From assembly GCF_000016125.1 (NCBI RefSeq), contig NC_009135.1, positions 1,550,001 through 1,614,000 of the forward strand: a stretch of DNA of 64,000 nt, written 5' to 3'. The notes under the pieces are model-generated. The model was not told where the DNA came from and did no database searches. It saw only the letters and a list, made by a program, of their open reading frames with translations. Made by a program: the position numbers and the translations under genes. Positions 1-11,032 of the stretch are shown here, piece by piece. Each line of letters opens with the position of its first letter. Positions within the stretch are counted from its first letter, which is position 1. This DNA is from Methanococcus maripaludis C5 (GTDB lineage Archaea > AGJL01 > Methanococci > Methanococcales > Methanococcaceae).

Positions 1-38
1 TTTATTTTAGAAAAATATATTTATATATCTAAATATAC

Positions 39-980
39 TTATTGAAATTTTACAAATTCTCCAAAAAATCCATTTTTAGAAATTATTTCTTTATCCTTAG
101 AATTTAATGATTGTTTTTTTAAAGGAGGAATTGCTGAGCCATCTTTTGCATAAATTGCTCCTTTTTTCTTTTTTGATCCCAAAAATTTACCTGCATTTCC
201 ATCAATAATTATTGTTCCAGATATCATATCCGATGCCGTGAAATCTCCAGTATTTCCATTTATGATTACAGTTCCGCCCCTTAGCACAGATCCGGTATTT
301 TTTCCAGCTTTTCCATTAACTATAACAGTTCCATTTTTCATTAAAATTCCAGTACTCAAATCCACATTTCCATTTACAGTTATTTTTGATCCATTTTCAA
401 TTCTCGCACCAATTGTATCTCGAATTACATTATCATTTAAAATAAGTTCATTATTTTTGAAAACGTTTGGTTTTAGAACTTTTTCTTTCGTTTCTGATTC
501 CATTAATTCAGTTATCGAAATATATTTTTTATATCCTAAAATATCGCTTTCTACTTCGATTATATTTCCAATGGGCTCTTTTAATTTAAAATTTTCATTT
601 AAATAAACAGTTCCAGAAACCATACTTATTCCAAACCTCGTGTCGATATTTCCATCAACAATAACGGTTCCAGTTTGAATTTTACCTCCGCTTCCACCAA
701 AATACTTTAAATCGGCACCCATCGAACTACAAAACCTGTGTCCTACATCCCCGTTAATATAAACTACATTTTCGGGATTTTTTATGTGATTTACTAATTT
801 TTCGTAAGATATTCCATTTTGTACTTCACTTTTAATATCAAAATTACTCTGCCATATAAAATTGTACGTAAAATCAAGTATGCAATCCTTATGATCATTT
901 AAAATAAGTTCGAGAATATTTTTATCGTTTAAATAATCTTCAACGGTTTTTTTCTTCTTTTTAAATATTCCAAAGACCAT
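39..980 (-). CDS. GXGXG beta-helix protein (FwdC/GltB C-terminal-like)
   Basis: Protein of 313 residues, start ATG at 980 behind a GGGGTG ribosome site. From about residue 60 it is built of repeated strands of the type G-T-V-I-V-D-G-N-x-G, the right-handed beta-helix called GXGXG. This fold is found in formylmethanofuran dehydrogenase subunit C and in the C-terminal domain of glutamate synthase. A lysine-rich segment (residues 7-11) follows the start and is not part of that fold. No catalytic residues are recognisable, so the role is probably structural or as an accessory subunit; the partner is unknown. It is not FwdC itself, because no fwd genes are nearby. The family call is good, the function open. 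Confidence 0.7.
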   Translation of the reverse strand: MVFGIFKKKKKTVEDYLNDKNILELILNDHKDCILDFTYNFIWQSNFDIKSEVQNGISYEKLVNHIKNPENVVYINGDVGHRFCSSMGADLKYFGGSGGKIQTGTVIVDGNIDTRFGISMVSGTVYLNENFKLKEPIGNIIEVESDILGYKKYISITELMESETKEKVLKPNVFKNNELILNDNVIRDTIGARIENGSKITVNGNVDLSTGILMKNGTVIVNGKAGKNTGSVLRGGTVIINGNTGDFTASDMISGTIIIDGNAGKFLGSKKKKGAIYAKDGSAIPPLKKQSLNSKDKEIISKNGFFGEFVKFQ

Positions 981-1065
981 TAAAACACCCCGATCAAAAT
1001 AATGTGTATTAGTATCTCTATTTTAAGGTATTAAAATTCGACTTTTTTAAATTTTTAAACTGATG

Positions 1066-1080
1066 GCATATATTAAATTC
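1066..1080 (-). promoter_or_regulatory. candidate box A for the GXGXG protein gene
   Basis: On the minus strand this stretch reads AATTTAATATATGCC, a fair archaeal box A about 90-100 nt upstream of the ATG at 980. Seen by eye only. Confidence 0.35.
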
Positions 1081-1094
1081 CCAATTAGGCAACG

Positions 1095-1150
1095 TTTATA
1101 TACCATAAAATCATAGTATATTGTGTGGACAATACCCCACAATGAATATA
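1095..1150 (+). promoter_or_regulatory. orphan box A and hairpin facing + strand
   Basis: A consensus box A (TTTATATA, 1095-1102) points to the + strand, where no gene follows. About 25 nt downstream lies an imperfect hairpin (1121-1142, stem TTGTGTGG/CCCCACAA with one mismatch). A transcript from here would be non-coding up to 1250 and then antisense to the alkyltransferase gene. Box A is near-palindromic, so direction is uncertain. Confidence 0.3.
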
Positions 1151-1250
1151 TGATCCCCCAAACCAAATATGTGTTAAAAAAACATTTAAAATCCCATATT
1201 GTCATAAACCGTTCGAAACTATCCACTAGTAAGATCTAACGATAATAACA

Positions 1251-1550
1251 CTAAAATCTAAATAAATAGCCACTTAGATTAATTATTTTATTATCGGAAA
1301 TATATATTCCTTCATTTTTTAAAAGTTCTATCTTTTTTTCGATCCCATTTACATATCCGCCAACGTAGCCGTTAGAATTTACAACTCGGTGACACGGCAC
1401 TGTTAAAACGTTTGGATTATTTTTCATTGCATTTCCAACTGCCCGATAAGCTTTGGTATTTAGGGCTTCAGCTATGAGCTTGTAAGTTGTGACTTTTCCT
1501 TTTGTAATTTGCATTAAAAGGTCGTAGCACTGTTCATTGAATGTTTTCAT
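1251..1550 (-). CDS. ogt: O6-alkylguanine-DNA alkyltransferase, minimal form
   Basis: The 99-residue protein consists only of the alkyltransferase (ATase C-terminal) domain. It carries the PCHRV active-site motif with acceptor cysteine C53, the recognition helix with arginine finger R36 (AYRAVG), and the GGYVNG loop (64-69). The enzyme moves an alkyl group from O6-methylguanine to its own cysteine, a single-turnover repair. The N-terminal RNase H-like domain of Ada/Ogt is absent, giving a protein close to the alkyltransferase-like size, but with Cys rather than the Trp that marks inactive ATL proteins, so it should be active. It is a single gene convergent with nothing obvious; no strong ribosome site precedes the ATG. 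Confidence 0.88.
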   Translation of the reverse strand: MKTFNEQCYDLLMQITKGKVTTYKLIAEALNTKAYRAVGNAMKNNPNVLTVPCHRVVNSNGYVGGYVNGIEKKIELLKNEGIYISDNKIINLSGYLFRF

Positions 1551-1610
1551 AAAAAAATACTTTGAGTTTAAAATATAAAAATAAATTTTTAAAAAAGTAA
1601 AAATTAATAT

Positions 1611-2846
1611 TTAGTTTTCTTTTGGGTATGCGGGGAGTTTGTGGATTGAAAGATCGAGTCCAGCTCTTTCTTCATCTTCTTTAACTCTTAATCCACCGGT
1701 AACTGCGCCAATTACTTTTCCTAAAAGGAATCCTGCACCGGTACCATAAACTGCACATATTAAAACTGCAATTATCTGTTCTGTAAGGTTAATTCCGCCA
1801 GCACCGCCAAAAGCAGTCATTCCAAATACCCCTGCTAAAATTGCACCAAGAGCTCCAGAAGTTGCGTGTACTGGAATTACACCACATACATCATCAAGAC
1901 CCAACTTTTCAACAAATTTGAAGATCATTGGCACTTGGGAACCTGCAATGAATCCAATTATTAAAGCTCCAAGTGGGCTTACAATATCAGTTCCTGCGCA
2001 GATTGCAACAGTTCCTGCAAGAAGTCCGTTTGCAGTGTATAACACATCGTTTTTAGAGAATAAACATCCTCCAAGACCCCCACCTGCCATTGCAAGTGTT
2101 GTTGTTGCACATACTAATCCGGAAATATCGCTTAAAGCAAGTGAACTTCCTACGTTAAATCCGTACCATCCAAATGCAAGAATATATGCTCCAAGAATTG
2201 ACATCGGGATGTTGTGTCCGGGAATTGTTATTGCTTTTTTGTTTACAAATCTTCCAACCCTTGGACCGATTGCTGCAATTAAACCAAGTGCTAAGAATCC
2301 ACCAACTCCGTGAACCATCAAGCTTCCTGCGTAGTCGTGGAATGGAATTATACTTGCACCCCATGGTCCAAGATACACGAAAAGTGGATATAATAACGCT
2401 GTTATTACAATTGAAATTAAAATGTACGATTTAAATTTAATTCTCTCTGCAATTCCTCCTGCAACGATAGTTGCTGCGGTTGCTGCAAATACAAGCCCTA
2501 AAAACCAGTTTGCAAGTTCAAATCCATTGTTTGTAAGGAACGGTGTTGCACTTGCAATTTTTCCCCACCATAAAACAAATTCTGCAGGGTTTAATGTTCT
2601 AGCAATTACTGAACCGACTAAAAGCCAAGAAATACATCCTATAATCCAGTCGCCCATGTTCTTCATCATTGCATTGTTTACGTTCTTTTCTCGAACCTGG
2701 CCGCCTTCGAGCATTGCAAATCCGAGGTGCATTATGAAAATAAAAGCACCAGTAAAAATTAAAAACATTACATCGCTTGAGTTTGCAAGCGTGTTTAACG
2801 CATCCATGATATTTGATGGATTATTAAATAAATCTGCCGTCACCAT
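1611..2846 (-). CDS. amtB: ammonium transporter AmtB (distal copy)
   Basis: The 411-residue Amt/MEP/Rh channel has about eleven membrane segments. The two pore histidines sit in MVHGVGG and PVHATSG, and the acidic residue before the first (HDYAGS) matches the ammonium-site aspartate. It conducts ammonium or ammonia across the cytoplasmic membrane. The start ATG at 2846 follows GGTG. It lies 28 bp downstream of a glnK gene, the usual glnK-amtB operon order, so GlnK should plug the channel when nitrogen is plentiful. A paralogue with very similar sequence is at 3860-5086; this one ends with the same LPAYP tail. Regulation is probably by NrpR through the operator upstream of its glnK. Confidence 0.95.
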   Translation of the reverse strand: MVTADLFNNPSNIMDALNTLANSSDVMFLIFTGAFIFIMHLGFAMLEGGQVREKNVNNAMMKNMGDWIIGCISWLLVGSVIARTLNPAEFVLWWGKIASATPFLTNNGFELANWFLGLVFAATAATIVAGGIAERIKFKSYILISIVITALLYPLFVYLGPWGASIIPFHDYAGSLMVHGVGGFLALGLIAAIGPRVGRFVNKKAITIPGHNIPMSILGAYILAFGWYGFNVGSSLALSDISGLVCATTTLAMAGGGLGGCLFSKNDVLYTANGLLAGTVAICAGTDIVSPLGALIIGFIAGSQVPMIFKFVEKLGLDDVCGVIPVHATSGALGAILAGVFGMTAFGGAGGINLTEQIIAVLICAVYGTGAGFLLGKVIGAVTGGLRVKEDEERAGLDLSIHKLPAYPKEN

Positions 2847-2874
2847 ATTTACGCACCATTAAAATTTAATAATT

Positions 2875-3384
<510 letters not shown>

Positions 3385-3417
3385 TTAAAAAAAAGAATAA
3401 AAAAAGATTTTCAGATT

Positions 3418-3828
<411 letters not shown>

Positions 3829-3859
3829 CTATTTTTCATTGAAAAAAGTGAAAAGTTAG

Positions 3860-5086
3860 TTATTCGTCAGGGTAAGCTGGCAATTTGTGTTCTGCAAGGT
3901 CAAGTCCCATTTTTTCTTCTTCTTCAGTAACTCTGAGTCCGCCAGTGAATCCACCAACTATTTTTCCGAGACCGAATCCTAATCCTGTACCATATACTAC
4001 AGTTAATCCTGCTGCAATGAGCTGGTTTACCAAACTTACTCCACCAGCACCACCAAGAGCGGCCATTCCAAAGATACCTGTTAAAATACCTCCCAAAATA
4101 CCTGCTGTGCCGTGTACAGGAACTACACCACATACATCATCAAGTCCCATTTTTTCAACGATTTTGTAGACGATTGGTACCTGAATTCCCGCTATAAGGC
4201 CGATTACTAATGCTCCTACAGGGCTTACAACATCAGTTCCTGAACAGATTGCAACTAAACCTGCAACAAGACCGTTTGCTGTGAATAATACATCATCTTT
4301 TGAAGCGAGGAGTGCCCCAATACCCCCACCTGCCATTGCAAGTGTTGTTGTTGCACATACTAATCCTGAAATATCTGCTAATGCAAGTGAACTTCCTACA
4401 TTAAATCCGTACCATCCGATTGCTAAAACGAATGCCCCGAATACAGACATTGGGATGTTATGTCCCGGAATTGAAATTGGTTTTTTGTTAACGAATTTTC
4501 CGATTCTTGGTCCAAGAGCTGCAATTGCTCCAAGTGCCAAGAAACCACCAAGACCGTGTACTATGAAACTTCCAGCGTAGTCATTGAATGGAATCATTCC
4601 TGAACCCCATGGTCCAAGGTATACGAACAGTGGATAAAGCACTGCAGTTATGATTATAGACATTATTAAGTATGATTTGAATTTAATCCTTTCTGCAACA
4701 CCACCAGATACGATTGTAGCTGCAGTTGCTGCGAATACCAGCCCAAAGAACCAGTTTGCTAAGTCTATTCCATTGTCTGCAAAGTTTGTTGTAAAGATCT
4801 GTCCCCACCAGCTGAAGAAGTCTCCAGGAACAAGTGACACTGCAAGAACTGATCCAATAAAGAGCCATGACACTGCCCCAATTAACCAATCTGCCATGTT
4901 TTTCATCATTACGTTGTTAACATTTTTCTTCCTGACTTGACCCCCTTCAAGAAGTGCAAATCCTAACTGCATTGCAAATACGAGTGTTCCCATCAATACT
5001 AAGAACATTACATCTCCGGAAGTCGCCAATGTACTGAGCCCTGTTACGATGTTTGTTGGGTCAGCAAATAAATCTGCTGTTGCCAT
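3860..5086 (-). CDS. amtB: ammonium transporter AmtB (proximal copy)
   Basis: An ammonium channel of 408 residues. A GTG at 5095 could extend it by three codons, but that GTG is part of the GGTG ribosome site, so ATG at 5086 is chosen. Pore histidines are in IVHGLGG and PVHGTAG, with NDYAGS before the first. It lies 22 bp after a glnK start-proximal partner (5109-5447) and is closely similar in sequence to the second amtB at 1611-2846, which points to duplication of a glnK-amtB unit. Expected job: ammonium uptake under nitrogen limitation, gated by GlnK. The short acidic C-terminal tail (EEEEKMGLDLAEHKLPAYPDE-type) matches the paralogue's. Confidence 0.95.
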   Translation of the reverse strand: MATADLFADPTNIVTGLSTLATSGDVMFLVLMGTLVFAMQLGFALLEGGQVRKKNVNNVMMKNMADWLIGAVSWLFIGSVLAVSLVPGDFFSWWGQIFTTNFADNGIDLANWFFGLVFAATAATIVSGGVAERIKFKSYLIMSIIITAVLYPLFVYLGPWGSGMIPFNDYAGSFIVHGLGGFLALGAIAALGPRIGKFVNKKPISIPGHNIPMSVFGAFVLAIGWYGFNVGSSLALADISGLVCATTTLAMAGGGIGALLASKDDVLFTANGLVAGLVAICSGTDVVSPVGALVIGLIAGIQVPIVYKIVEKMGLDDVCGVVPVHGTAGILGGILTGIFGMAALGGAGGVSLVNQLIAAGLTVVYGTGLGFGLGKIVGGFTGGLRVTEEEEKMGLDLAEHKLPAYPDE

Positions 5087-5108
5087 AATTTTCACCTGAC
5101 TTTTTAAT

Positions 5109-5447
<339 letters not shown>

Positions 5448-5564
5448 TTAAACACCCCGTCGGGTCTTTTGTAGTATTTAAGATTTGATATAATAATAAG
5501 CATAAGTGCATATATGATATTCCGATTTTTAGAGGTCATTTAATTTTTTGCAAATAGGGGTATA

Positions 5565-5590
5565 ATTACCTTATTTTAAAATAAGGTAAT
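5565..5590. repeat. 26-bp perfect palindrome in the glnK leader
   Basis: The arms ATTACCTTATTTT and AAAATAAGGTAAT are exact inverted complements with no loop. It is 118 bp upstream of the glnK ATG and about 95 bp downstream of the NrpR-type operator. It could be a dimer-protein site or form a hairpin in the long leader RNA. No function is known to me. Confidence 0.85.
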
Positions 5591-5682
5591 TCGGTTATTT
5601 GGTTTTTAAGAGTTTTTAATGGTTTTTTGGCTATTTTAAGGTTAATGGTGCGATATAGTGATTTGGTTGGTGCGTTTCGGAA

Positions 5683-5696
5683 GGAACCGGAATTCC
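5683..5696. promoter_or_regulatory. NrpR operator before glnK-amtB (proximal unit)
   Basis: The site reads GGAACCGGAATTCC, an exact GGAA-N6-TTCC, the operator form recognised by NrpR in Methanococcus nif and glnA promoters. A second GGAA directly precedes it (5679-5682). It lies 30-45 bp downstream of a good minus-strand box A, covering the likely start of transcription. Confidence 0.8.
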
Positions 5697-5725
5697 TTTT
5701 CCGATAATAATACATGGGTTATCCT

Positions 5726-5735
5726 GATATATAAA
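5726..5735 (-). promoter_or_regulatory. box A for proximal glnK-amtB operon
   Basis: Minus strand reads TTTATATATC, a consensus box A. A start about 25 nt downstream (near 5704) would give a leader of about 255 nt and place the NrpR operator just after the start site. Confidence 0.6.
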
Positions 5736-5848
5736 GATAATTTAAATCTAAAAATTTGAATCTTTTTTAATCCAAATAGTCCGATAAAGGGATATATTTT
5801 GCAAATAAAAGAAGAATTTAGGGAGTTTAAAAAATTAAAAAAAGAAAG

Positions 5849-6733
5849 TTATTCTCGTACAATCATTGTACCCACACCATCTTCTGTGAAAATTTCCAGA
5901 AGAACTGCGTGAGGAGTTTTTCCATTTACAATGTGTACACTTTGAACTCCTTTATCAAGTGCATTGATACATGCTTCAATTTTTGGAATCATTCCGCCAG
6001 TAATAAGTCCTTTTTCGATCATATCTTCAATTTGTGAAATTGTTAATCTTCTGTGAAGTGTTGATTGATCATTTACATCATCCATTATTCCGTCGACATC
6101 GGTAACCATTATAAGTTTTTTAGCGTCCATTGCACCTGCGATATCTCCTGCAGCAATGTCTGCGTTTAAATTTAGATCATTTCCCTGATGATCCACACCA
6201 ATTGGGGAAATTACTGGAATGTATCTTTTTTCAACCAATATATCTATTAATTTAGTATCTACGTGTTCGACTTCTCCAACCATTCCAAGATCTACTTCGA
6301 TTTTTTGACTGTCTTTCATTAAATACTGGATTTTTTTCTTCGCTTTAATTAACTGGCCGGATTTTCCAGAAAGACCAACAGCTTTTCCACCGTATCTTTC
6401 TAATTTTGAAACGATATCTCCGTTTATTTTACCAATAAGAACCATTTTAACAATGTCAAGTGTTTCTTCATCAGTTACTCGAAGACCGTGAATAAATTCA
6501 GGTTTTTTACCCATTTTTTCCATTGCACGATTGATTTCTGGGCCCCCTCCGTGTACCACTATTGGATTTATGCCGACATATTTCAAAAGTACGAGGTCTT
6601 TTGCGATCCAACTCCTTGCCTGCTCGTTTACCATTGCATGGCCGCCATACTTAATTAAAAACTTTTGATCGTGGAATTTACAGATGTAAGGCAGGGCTTC
6701 TATTAAAATTTCAGCTTTTGTGTAGTCTTCCAT
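5849..6733 (-). CDS. argB: acetylglutamate kinase
   Basis: The 294-residue amino-acid kinase phosphorylates N-acetylglutamate with ATP, the second step of arginine synthesis, in the cytoplasm. Recognised by KYGGHAM near the N-terminus (phosphate binding), VVHGGGPEI (substrate loop), and the C-terminal MVTDVDGI and GGMIPKIEAC motifs of the ArgB family. Length is normal. The ATG at 6733 follows a GGGT site. It is divergent from the L31e operon, with 94 bp between the two starts. No other arginine gene is adjacent. Confidence 0.95.
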   Translation of the reverse strand: MEDYTKAEILIEALPYICKFHDQKFLIKYGGHAMVNEQARSWIAKDLVLLKYVGINPIVVHGGGPEINRAMEKMGKKPEFIHGLRVTDEETLDIVKMVLIGKINGDIVSKLERYGGKAVGLSGKSGQLIKAKKKIQYLMKDSQKIEVDLGMVGEVEHVDTKLIDILVEKRYIPVISPIGVDHQGNDLNLNADIAAGDIAGAMDAKKLIMVTDVDGIMDDVNDQSTLHRRLTISQIEDMIEKGLITGGMIPKIEACINALDKGVQSVHIVNGKTPHAVLLEIFTEDGVGTMIVRE

Positions 6734-6787
6734 GTTACCCGCTCACCAAAATATTTAAATATTGTTTTTTCATATTCTATATGATTT

Positions 6788-6800
6788 AATATTTATACAT
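6788..6800 (+). promoter_or_regulatory. box A for the L31e operon
   Basis: Reads AATATTTATACAT, about 30-40 bp before the L31e ATG at 6828, which implies a very short leader. Confidence 0.45.
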
Positions 6801-6827
6801 TTTTTAATCCATGCGGAGGTGCATACT

Positions 6828-7079
6828 ATGGAAGAAGAAAGAATATATACAATCCCTTTGAGAGACGTAACAAACAAAAGCCCTACAACAAAAAGAGCTC
6901 CAAGAGCTATGAGGGCAATTAGAGATTTCTTAAAGAAACACATGAAATCAGACATTGTAAAACTTGACAATTCAATAAACGAAAAAGTATGGGAAAGAAG
7001 TTTAAACAAAATCCCTGCTAAAGTTAGAGTTAAAGTTGTAAAAGAAGGAGATGTTGTTAAAGCAACATTAATAGAATAA
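6828..7079 (+). CDS. rpl31e: large subunit ribosomal protein L31e (eL31)
   Basis: The protein has 83 residues. The reading frame is open further up to 6762, but the ATG at 6828 has a perfect GGAGGTG site and starts the conserved [15 protein letters not shown]-terminus, so the upstream part is not coding. eL31 is an archaeal/eukaryotic protein of the large subunit near the exit tunnel. It is first in an operon with aIF6 and L18Ae (34 and 21 bp gaps), a classic archaeal order. Confidence 0.95.
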
Positions 7080-7113
7080 TCTCTGCTTCTTTCTCTAGAA
7101 ACACTGTGGTACT

Positions 7114-7797
7114 ATGATAATGAAAACATACTTTTCTGGAGTGTCCACACTAGGAGTACATTCACTCGCAACTGAAGATTATGGGTTTTTTCCTCTTTCA
7201 GTTGATCAAAAAACGATGGAACGTATGAAAAACGTACTCGACATTCCTGCAACTCAGTTAAACATTTCAAACAGCTCTTTAATAGGCTCCTTATGTGTTG
7301 GAAACTCCAACGGACTTTTAGTACCTGACATAACGACTGAAAAAGAAGTTGAATTAATTAAAATGTTTTTAAAAGAAAACAGTCTGGACGTTAATTTAGA
7401 AAGACTTAAAGCTAAAAACACGGCATTTGGTAACTTAATATTAACTAACAATAAAGGATGCATAATTTCGGAAGAATTATCCAGATTTAGAAAGACTATT
7501 GAGGATGTATTAGATGTAGAATCCGGAGTAGGAAACTACGCTGAACTCCCAACAGTTGGTTCAAATGGAGTTGCAACCGATAAAGGATGCCTGGTTCACC
7601 CACTAACTGATGAATTAGAATTAGAATGGATTCAAGACATTTTAAGAGTGGACTACGTTGAAAGGGGCACTGCAAATAGGGGTGTAACTTCAGTTGGCGC
7701 GTGCATTCTAGCAAACATCAAAGGAGCTGTTGTCGGAGGCGACACCTCAGGTCCTGAGATCTTAAAAATTGAAGAAGCTCTAGATTTAATAGATTAA
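7114..7797 (+). CDS. eif6: translation initiation factor aIF6 (ribosome anti-association factor)
   Basis: A protein of 227 residues made of repeated about 45-residue units, visible as recurring GS-L, NxxG and D segments (the pentein fold of IF6). It binds the large ribosomal subunit through L14 and blocks joining of the small subunit. ATG 7114 is used; ATG 7120 (MKTYFSG) is equally placed relative to the GTGGT site. Situated between the genes for L31e and L18Ae, both large-subunit proteins, as in other archaea. Confidence 0.95.
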   Translation: MIMKTYFSGVSTLGVHSLATEDYGFFPLSVDQKTMERMKNVLDIPATQLNISNSSLIGSLCVGNSNGLLVPDITTEKEVELIKMFLKENSLDVNLERLKAKNTAFGNLILTNNKGCIISEELSRFRKTIEDVLDVESGVGNYAELPTVGSNGVATDKGCLVHPLTDELELEWIQDILRVDYVERGTANRGVTSVGACILANIKGAVVGGDTSGPEILKIEEALDLID

Positions 7798-7818
7798 TAA
7801 TATTATTATGGTGATAAT

Positions 7819-8049
7819 ATGGCAAAAATCGTAAGAATAAAAGGAGAAATCATTGGAAAAGATGAACCAATGGTATTCACAAAAGAATACAACGTTGTAA
7901 AAGAAGATGACGCTTTAGAAACCATGTACTCAGAAATGGGTAGCAAACATGCTGTAAAAAGAGCAAACATCAAAGTTGTAGAAATTTCTGAAATCTCAGA
8001 AGAAGATATTCAAAATCCTATTTTGAAAAAAACCCTTGAAATGTACTAA
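7819..8049 (+). CDS. rplX: large subunit ribosomal protein L18Ae/LX (eL20)
   Basis: The 76-residue archaeal LX protein, start MAKIVRIKGE behind a GGTGATA site. It corresponds to one half of eukaryotic L18a and is found only in some archaeal ribosomes. Last of the L31e-aIF6-LX operon; a T-run follows at about 8056-8066, a likely terminator. Confidence 0.92.
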   Translation: MAKIVRIKGEIIGKDEPMVFTKEYNVVKEDDALETMYSEMGSKHAVKRANIKVVEISEISEEDIQNPILKKTLEMY

Positions 8050-8055
8050 TTATCT

Positions 8056-8066
8056 TACTTTTTTTA
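8056..8066 (+). terminator. T-run after L18Ae
   Basis: TTACTTTTTTTAT directly downstream of the L18Ae stop, the usual archaeal intrinsic stop signal. Confidence 0.4.
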
Positions 8067-8158
8067 TATTGTTTTGATTTCAATTGAAAACTATTTTATA
8101 TAATTTAAACAGGATATAGTTTTAAGATTATATTAACTTGTTTTATTCAGGTGGTTTT

Positions 8159-8581
8159 ATGTCTGAAGAACGAATACAGTTTAATGCTAAAAAAGGAAAA
8201 TGGTACGTTTCTAAAAAAATCAAAATTGATGAAAACACATCCAATGAAGAAATTGCTAGGGTTTTAGCATCGATAGAAGAAACTCTCTCTATAAAAATAA
8301 AAGATTTTTTGCCATTTGATATGAAAAAAATTGGCGAAATTGCAGATGAAATATACGAAAAGAAAAAAGGAAGAGTCAAAGAAGAAGATATTTCAGGCGC
8401 GTTAGTAAAATTAAAGTCTCCAGGAACTACAAAAAAATTGGGAACAATTGATGACGCAAAAGAAGGAAAAGAAATTTTAAAAAGACTTCTTACAGAGATT
8501 GTTTTAGAGAGACTTGGAATAACTTCAAAAATCGAAGCTAAAATGATTGAAAAATACATTGAAAAATCAAAGGCGAAATAA
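8159..8581 (+). CDS. conserved methanococcal protein, DUF2666-like
   Basis: Protein of 140 residues from ATG 8159, chosen because GGTGG sits 5 bp before it; an earlier ATG at 8138 has no site. It is small, charged, helical, without membrane segments. The opening (FNAKKGKWYVSKKI) and the VLASIEETLS segment recall the uncharacterised archaeal family DUF2666, from memory and unchecked. Its own promoter probably lies in the 90-bp gap after L18Ae. Function unknown. Confidence 0.65.
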   Translation: MSEERIQFNAKKGKWYVSKKIKIDENTSNEEIARVLASIEETLSIKIKDFLPFDMKKIGEIADEIYEKKKGRVKEEDISGALVKLKSPGTTKKLGTIDDAKEGKEILKRLLTEIVLERLGITSKIEAKMIEKYIEKSKAK

Positions 8582-8599
8582 ACCTTTAAAACTAAAATA

Positions 8600-8645
8600 A
8601 AACTCTTTTTTTTCAAAATTTAAAAAAAATTTAAAAAAGTTATTT
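8600..8645. terminator. convergent terminator region
   Basis: Between the + strand DUF2666-like gene and mer on the minus strand. A nine-T run (8605-8613) would end + transcripts; A-rich tracts at 8621-8640 read as T-runs on the minus strand and would end mer. Confidence 0.5.
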
Positions 8646-8647
8646 AA

Positions 8648-9622
<975 letters not shown>

Positions 9623-9698
9623 CTATTTCTAGAGTTTTAATATAACAAGTATAATTACTAATCAGCAATATAATGTACTTTCTATTCTCAATAAATAG

Positions 9699-9713
9699 AA
9701 AATTATATATATT
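9699..9713 (-). promoter_or_regulatory. box A for mer
   Basis: Minus strand reads TTTAATATATATAAT. Predicted start near 9680 gives a leader of about 70 nt to the ATG at 9610. Confidence 0.5.
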
Positions 9714-9789
9714 AAAGTGGTTGCAGCGAATTTTCGACCAATTAGTAAACGTATTATCCGAATTAACGTAGTAATTAGCTATGCTCAAT

Positions 9790-9797
9790 TTTATATA
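9790..9797 (+). promoter_or_regulatory. box A for cofH (first copy)
   Basis: Perfect TTTATATA. Predicted start near 9822 leaves only about 18 nt before the ATG at 9840. Confidence 0.55.
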
Positions 9798-9839
9798 CGA
9801 AAAACCCCTAGTGGAACTTAGAAATTATCCGGTGATTTA

Positions 9840-10916
9840 ATGGATTTGATGTCCTTTAAGGAAAAAGAAATCTCAAAAAAAGAATGCCTTGAGCTATTCG
9901 AAGATACCGAAAACTTTTTTGATGTAATAAAACTCGCAGATTCTCTTAGAAAGGATATTGTCGGGGATACGGTAACTTATGTAAATAACACAAATATTGA
10001 AACTACAAACGTGTGCACGATGGGATGTAAATTCTGTGCATTCAGCGTTTCAAAAAACAGTCCTGGCGCATTTCGGTTGGATGCTAATGAAATTGCTAAA
10101 AAAGCAGTTATTGCTAAAAAAGCAGGGCTTACAGAAGTTACAATCCACGGAGGAATTCACCCTGATGTCGATACACACTTCCAGGTTGAAACATTAAATA
10201 AAGTAAATATCGAAACTTCAAAACTCGGTGGAATATATGTCCACGCATATTCGCCACAGGAAATATTAAACGGTGCAGAAAATGCAGGAATTGATGTAAA
10301 GGAAGCCTTAAAAATGTTAAGTGAAGCAGGTTTAAGGTCAGTTCCTGGAACCGCTGCTGAAATACTCGATGATGATGTAAGATCAGATATCTGTCCACTA
10401 AAAATGCCTGTTAAAAAATGGGTGGACATTATAAAAACTGCGCACAAAACCGGAATTACAACAACATCTACAATAATTTACGGCCATATTGAAGAATACA
10501 AACATGTTGTTGATCACTTATCAATTTTAAAAGAAATCCAGGAAGATACAAACGGATTTACAGAATTTATTCCGCTTTCATATTTACACGAGAACACCCC
10601 ACTCCATAAAGCTGGAAGGGTTAAAGATGGAGCAACCGGACTTTACGAGTTAAAACTCTACGCAGTTTCGAGAATTTTATTTAAAGACGTTATAAAAAAC
10701 ATCCAAGCCCCAAGAGTAAAAATTGGAACTAAATTGAGCCAGTTAATTTTAAAGTCTGGTGCAAACGACCTTGGTGGAACTTTAGTTGAAGATAAAGTTT
10801 CAAAGGCTGCAGGAAGTATCTACGAAGATGCGAGCGTAGATGTAATGAGAAACGCCATTAAAAGTATTGGAAGAATTCCAAAAGAAAGAACCACACTTTA
10901 CGAAATAATTGAATAA
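9840..10916 (+). CDS. cofH: CofH, FO synthase subunit 2 (copy 1)
   Basis: A radical SAM enzyme of 358 residues. With S-adenosylmethionine it couples 5-amino-6-ribitylaminouracil to tyrosine, making the intermediate that CofG turns into FO, the chromophore of F420. The 4Fe-4S motif is C59-x3-C63-x2-C66 (CTMGCKFC). ATG 9840 follows GGTGA. A second cofH starts 117 bp downstream; the two share an almost identical first 47 codons and then diverge. Here the segment before the cluster reads NNTNIETTNVC, a little off the NANINFTN form of copy 2, so a shifted substrate or role is possible. CofG is not in the window. Confidence 0.88.
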   Translation: MDLMSFKEKEISKKECLELFEDTENFFDVIKLADSLRKDIVGDTVTYVNNTNIETTNVCTMGCKFCAFSVSKNSPGAFRLDANEIAKKAVIAKKAGLTEVTIHGGIHPDVDTHFQVETLNKVNIETSKLGGIYVHAYSPQEILNGAENAGIDVKEALKMLSEAGLRSVPGTAAEILDDDVRSDICPLKMPVKKWVDIIKTAHKTGITTTSTIIYGHIEEYKHVVDHLSILKEIQEDTNGFTEFIPLSYLHENTPLHKAGRVKDGATGLYELKLYAVSRILFKDVIKNIQAPRVKIGTKLSQLILKSGANDLGGTLVEDKVSKAAGSIYEDASVDVMRNAIKSIGRIPKERTTLYEIIE

Positions 10917-11032
10917 AATCCCCTATTTTTCGTTTTTTAATGATTTAGTCCCGAATTAGCAGTTAATATCATCGAAATATTTAAATATTAAAAAATAGTC
11001 TTGAAGATATTTATAGATCGATTGGTGATTTA

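Larger units (their letters stand above)
5448..5848. other. intergenic leader region between glnK and argB
   Basis: These 400 bp hold no gene. They contain the promoter and NrpR-type operator for glnK-amtB, a 26-bp perfect palindrome (5565-5590), and minor TATA-like stretches closer to glnK (about 5492-5520 on the minus strand), which could be an alternative promoter. The right-hand end is the A-rich tail of argB, whose minus-strand T-runs may end its transcript. Confidence 0.6.

Noticed and set aside
1918-2862. Long + strand frames opposite the distal amtB
   Set aside because: Mirror frames of a GC-richer membrane protein gene, proline/threonine-rich with no motifs or ribosome sites; the same holds opposite the proximal amtB and mer.
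6762-6827. N-terminal extension of L31e
   Set aside because: Contains the promoter and the GGAGGTG site for the ATG at 6828; the known L31e N-terminus starts there.
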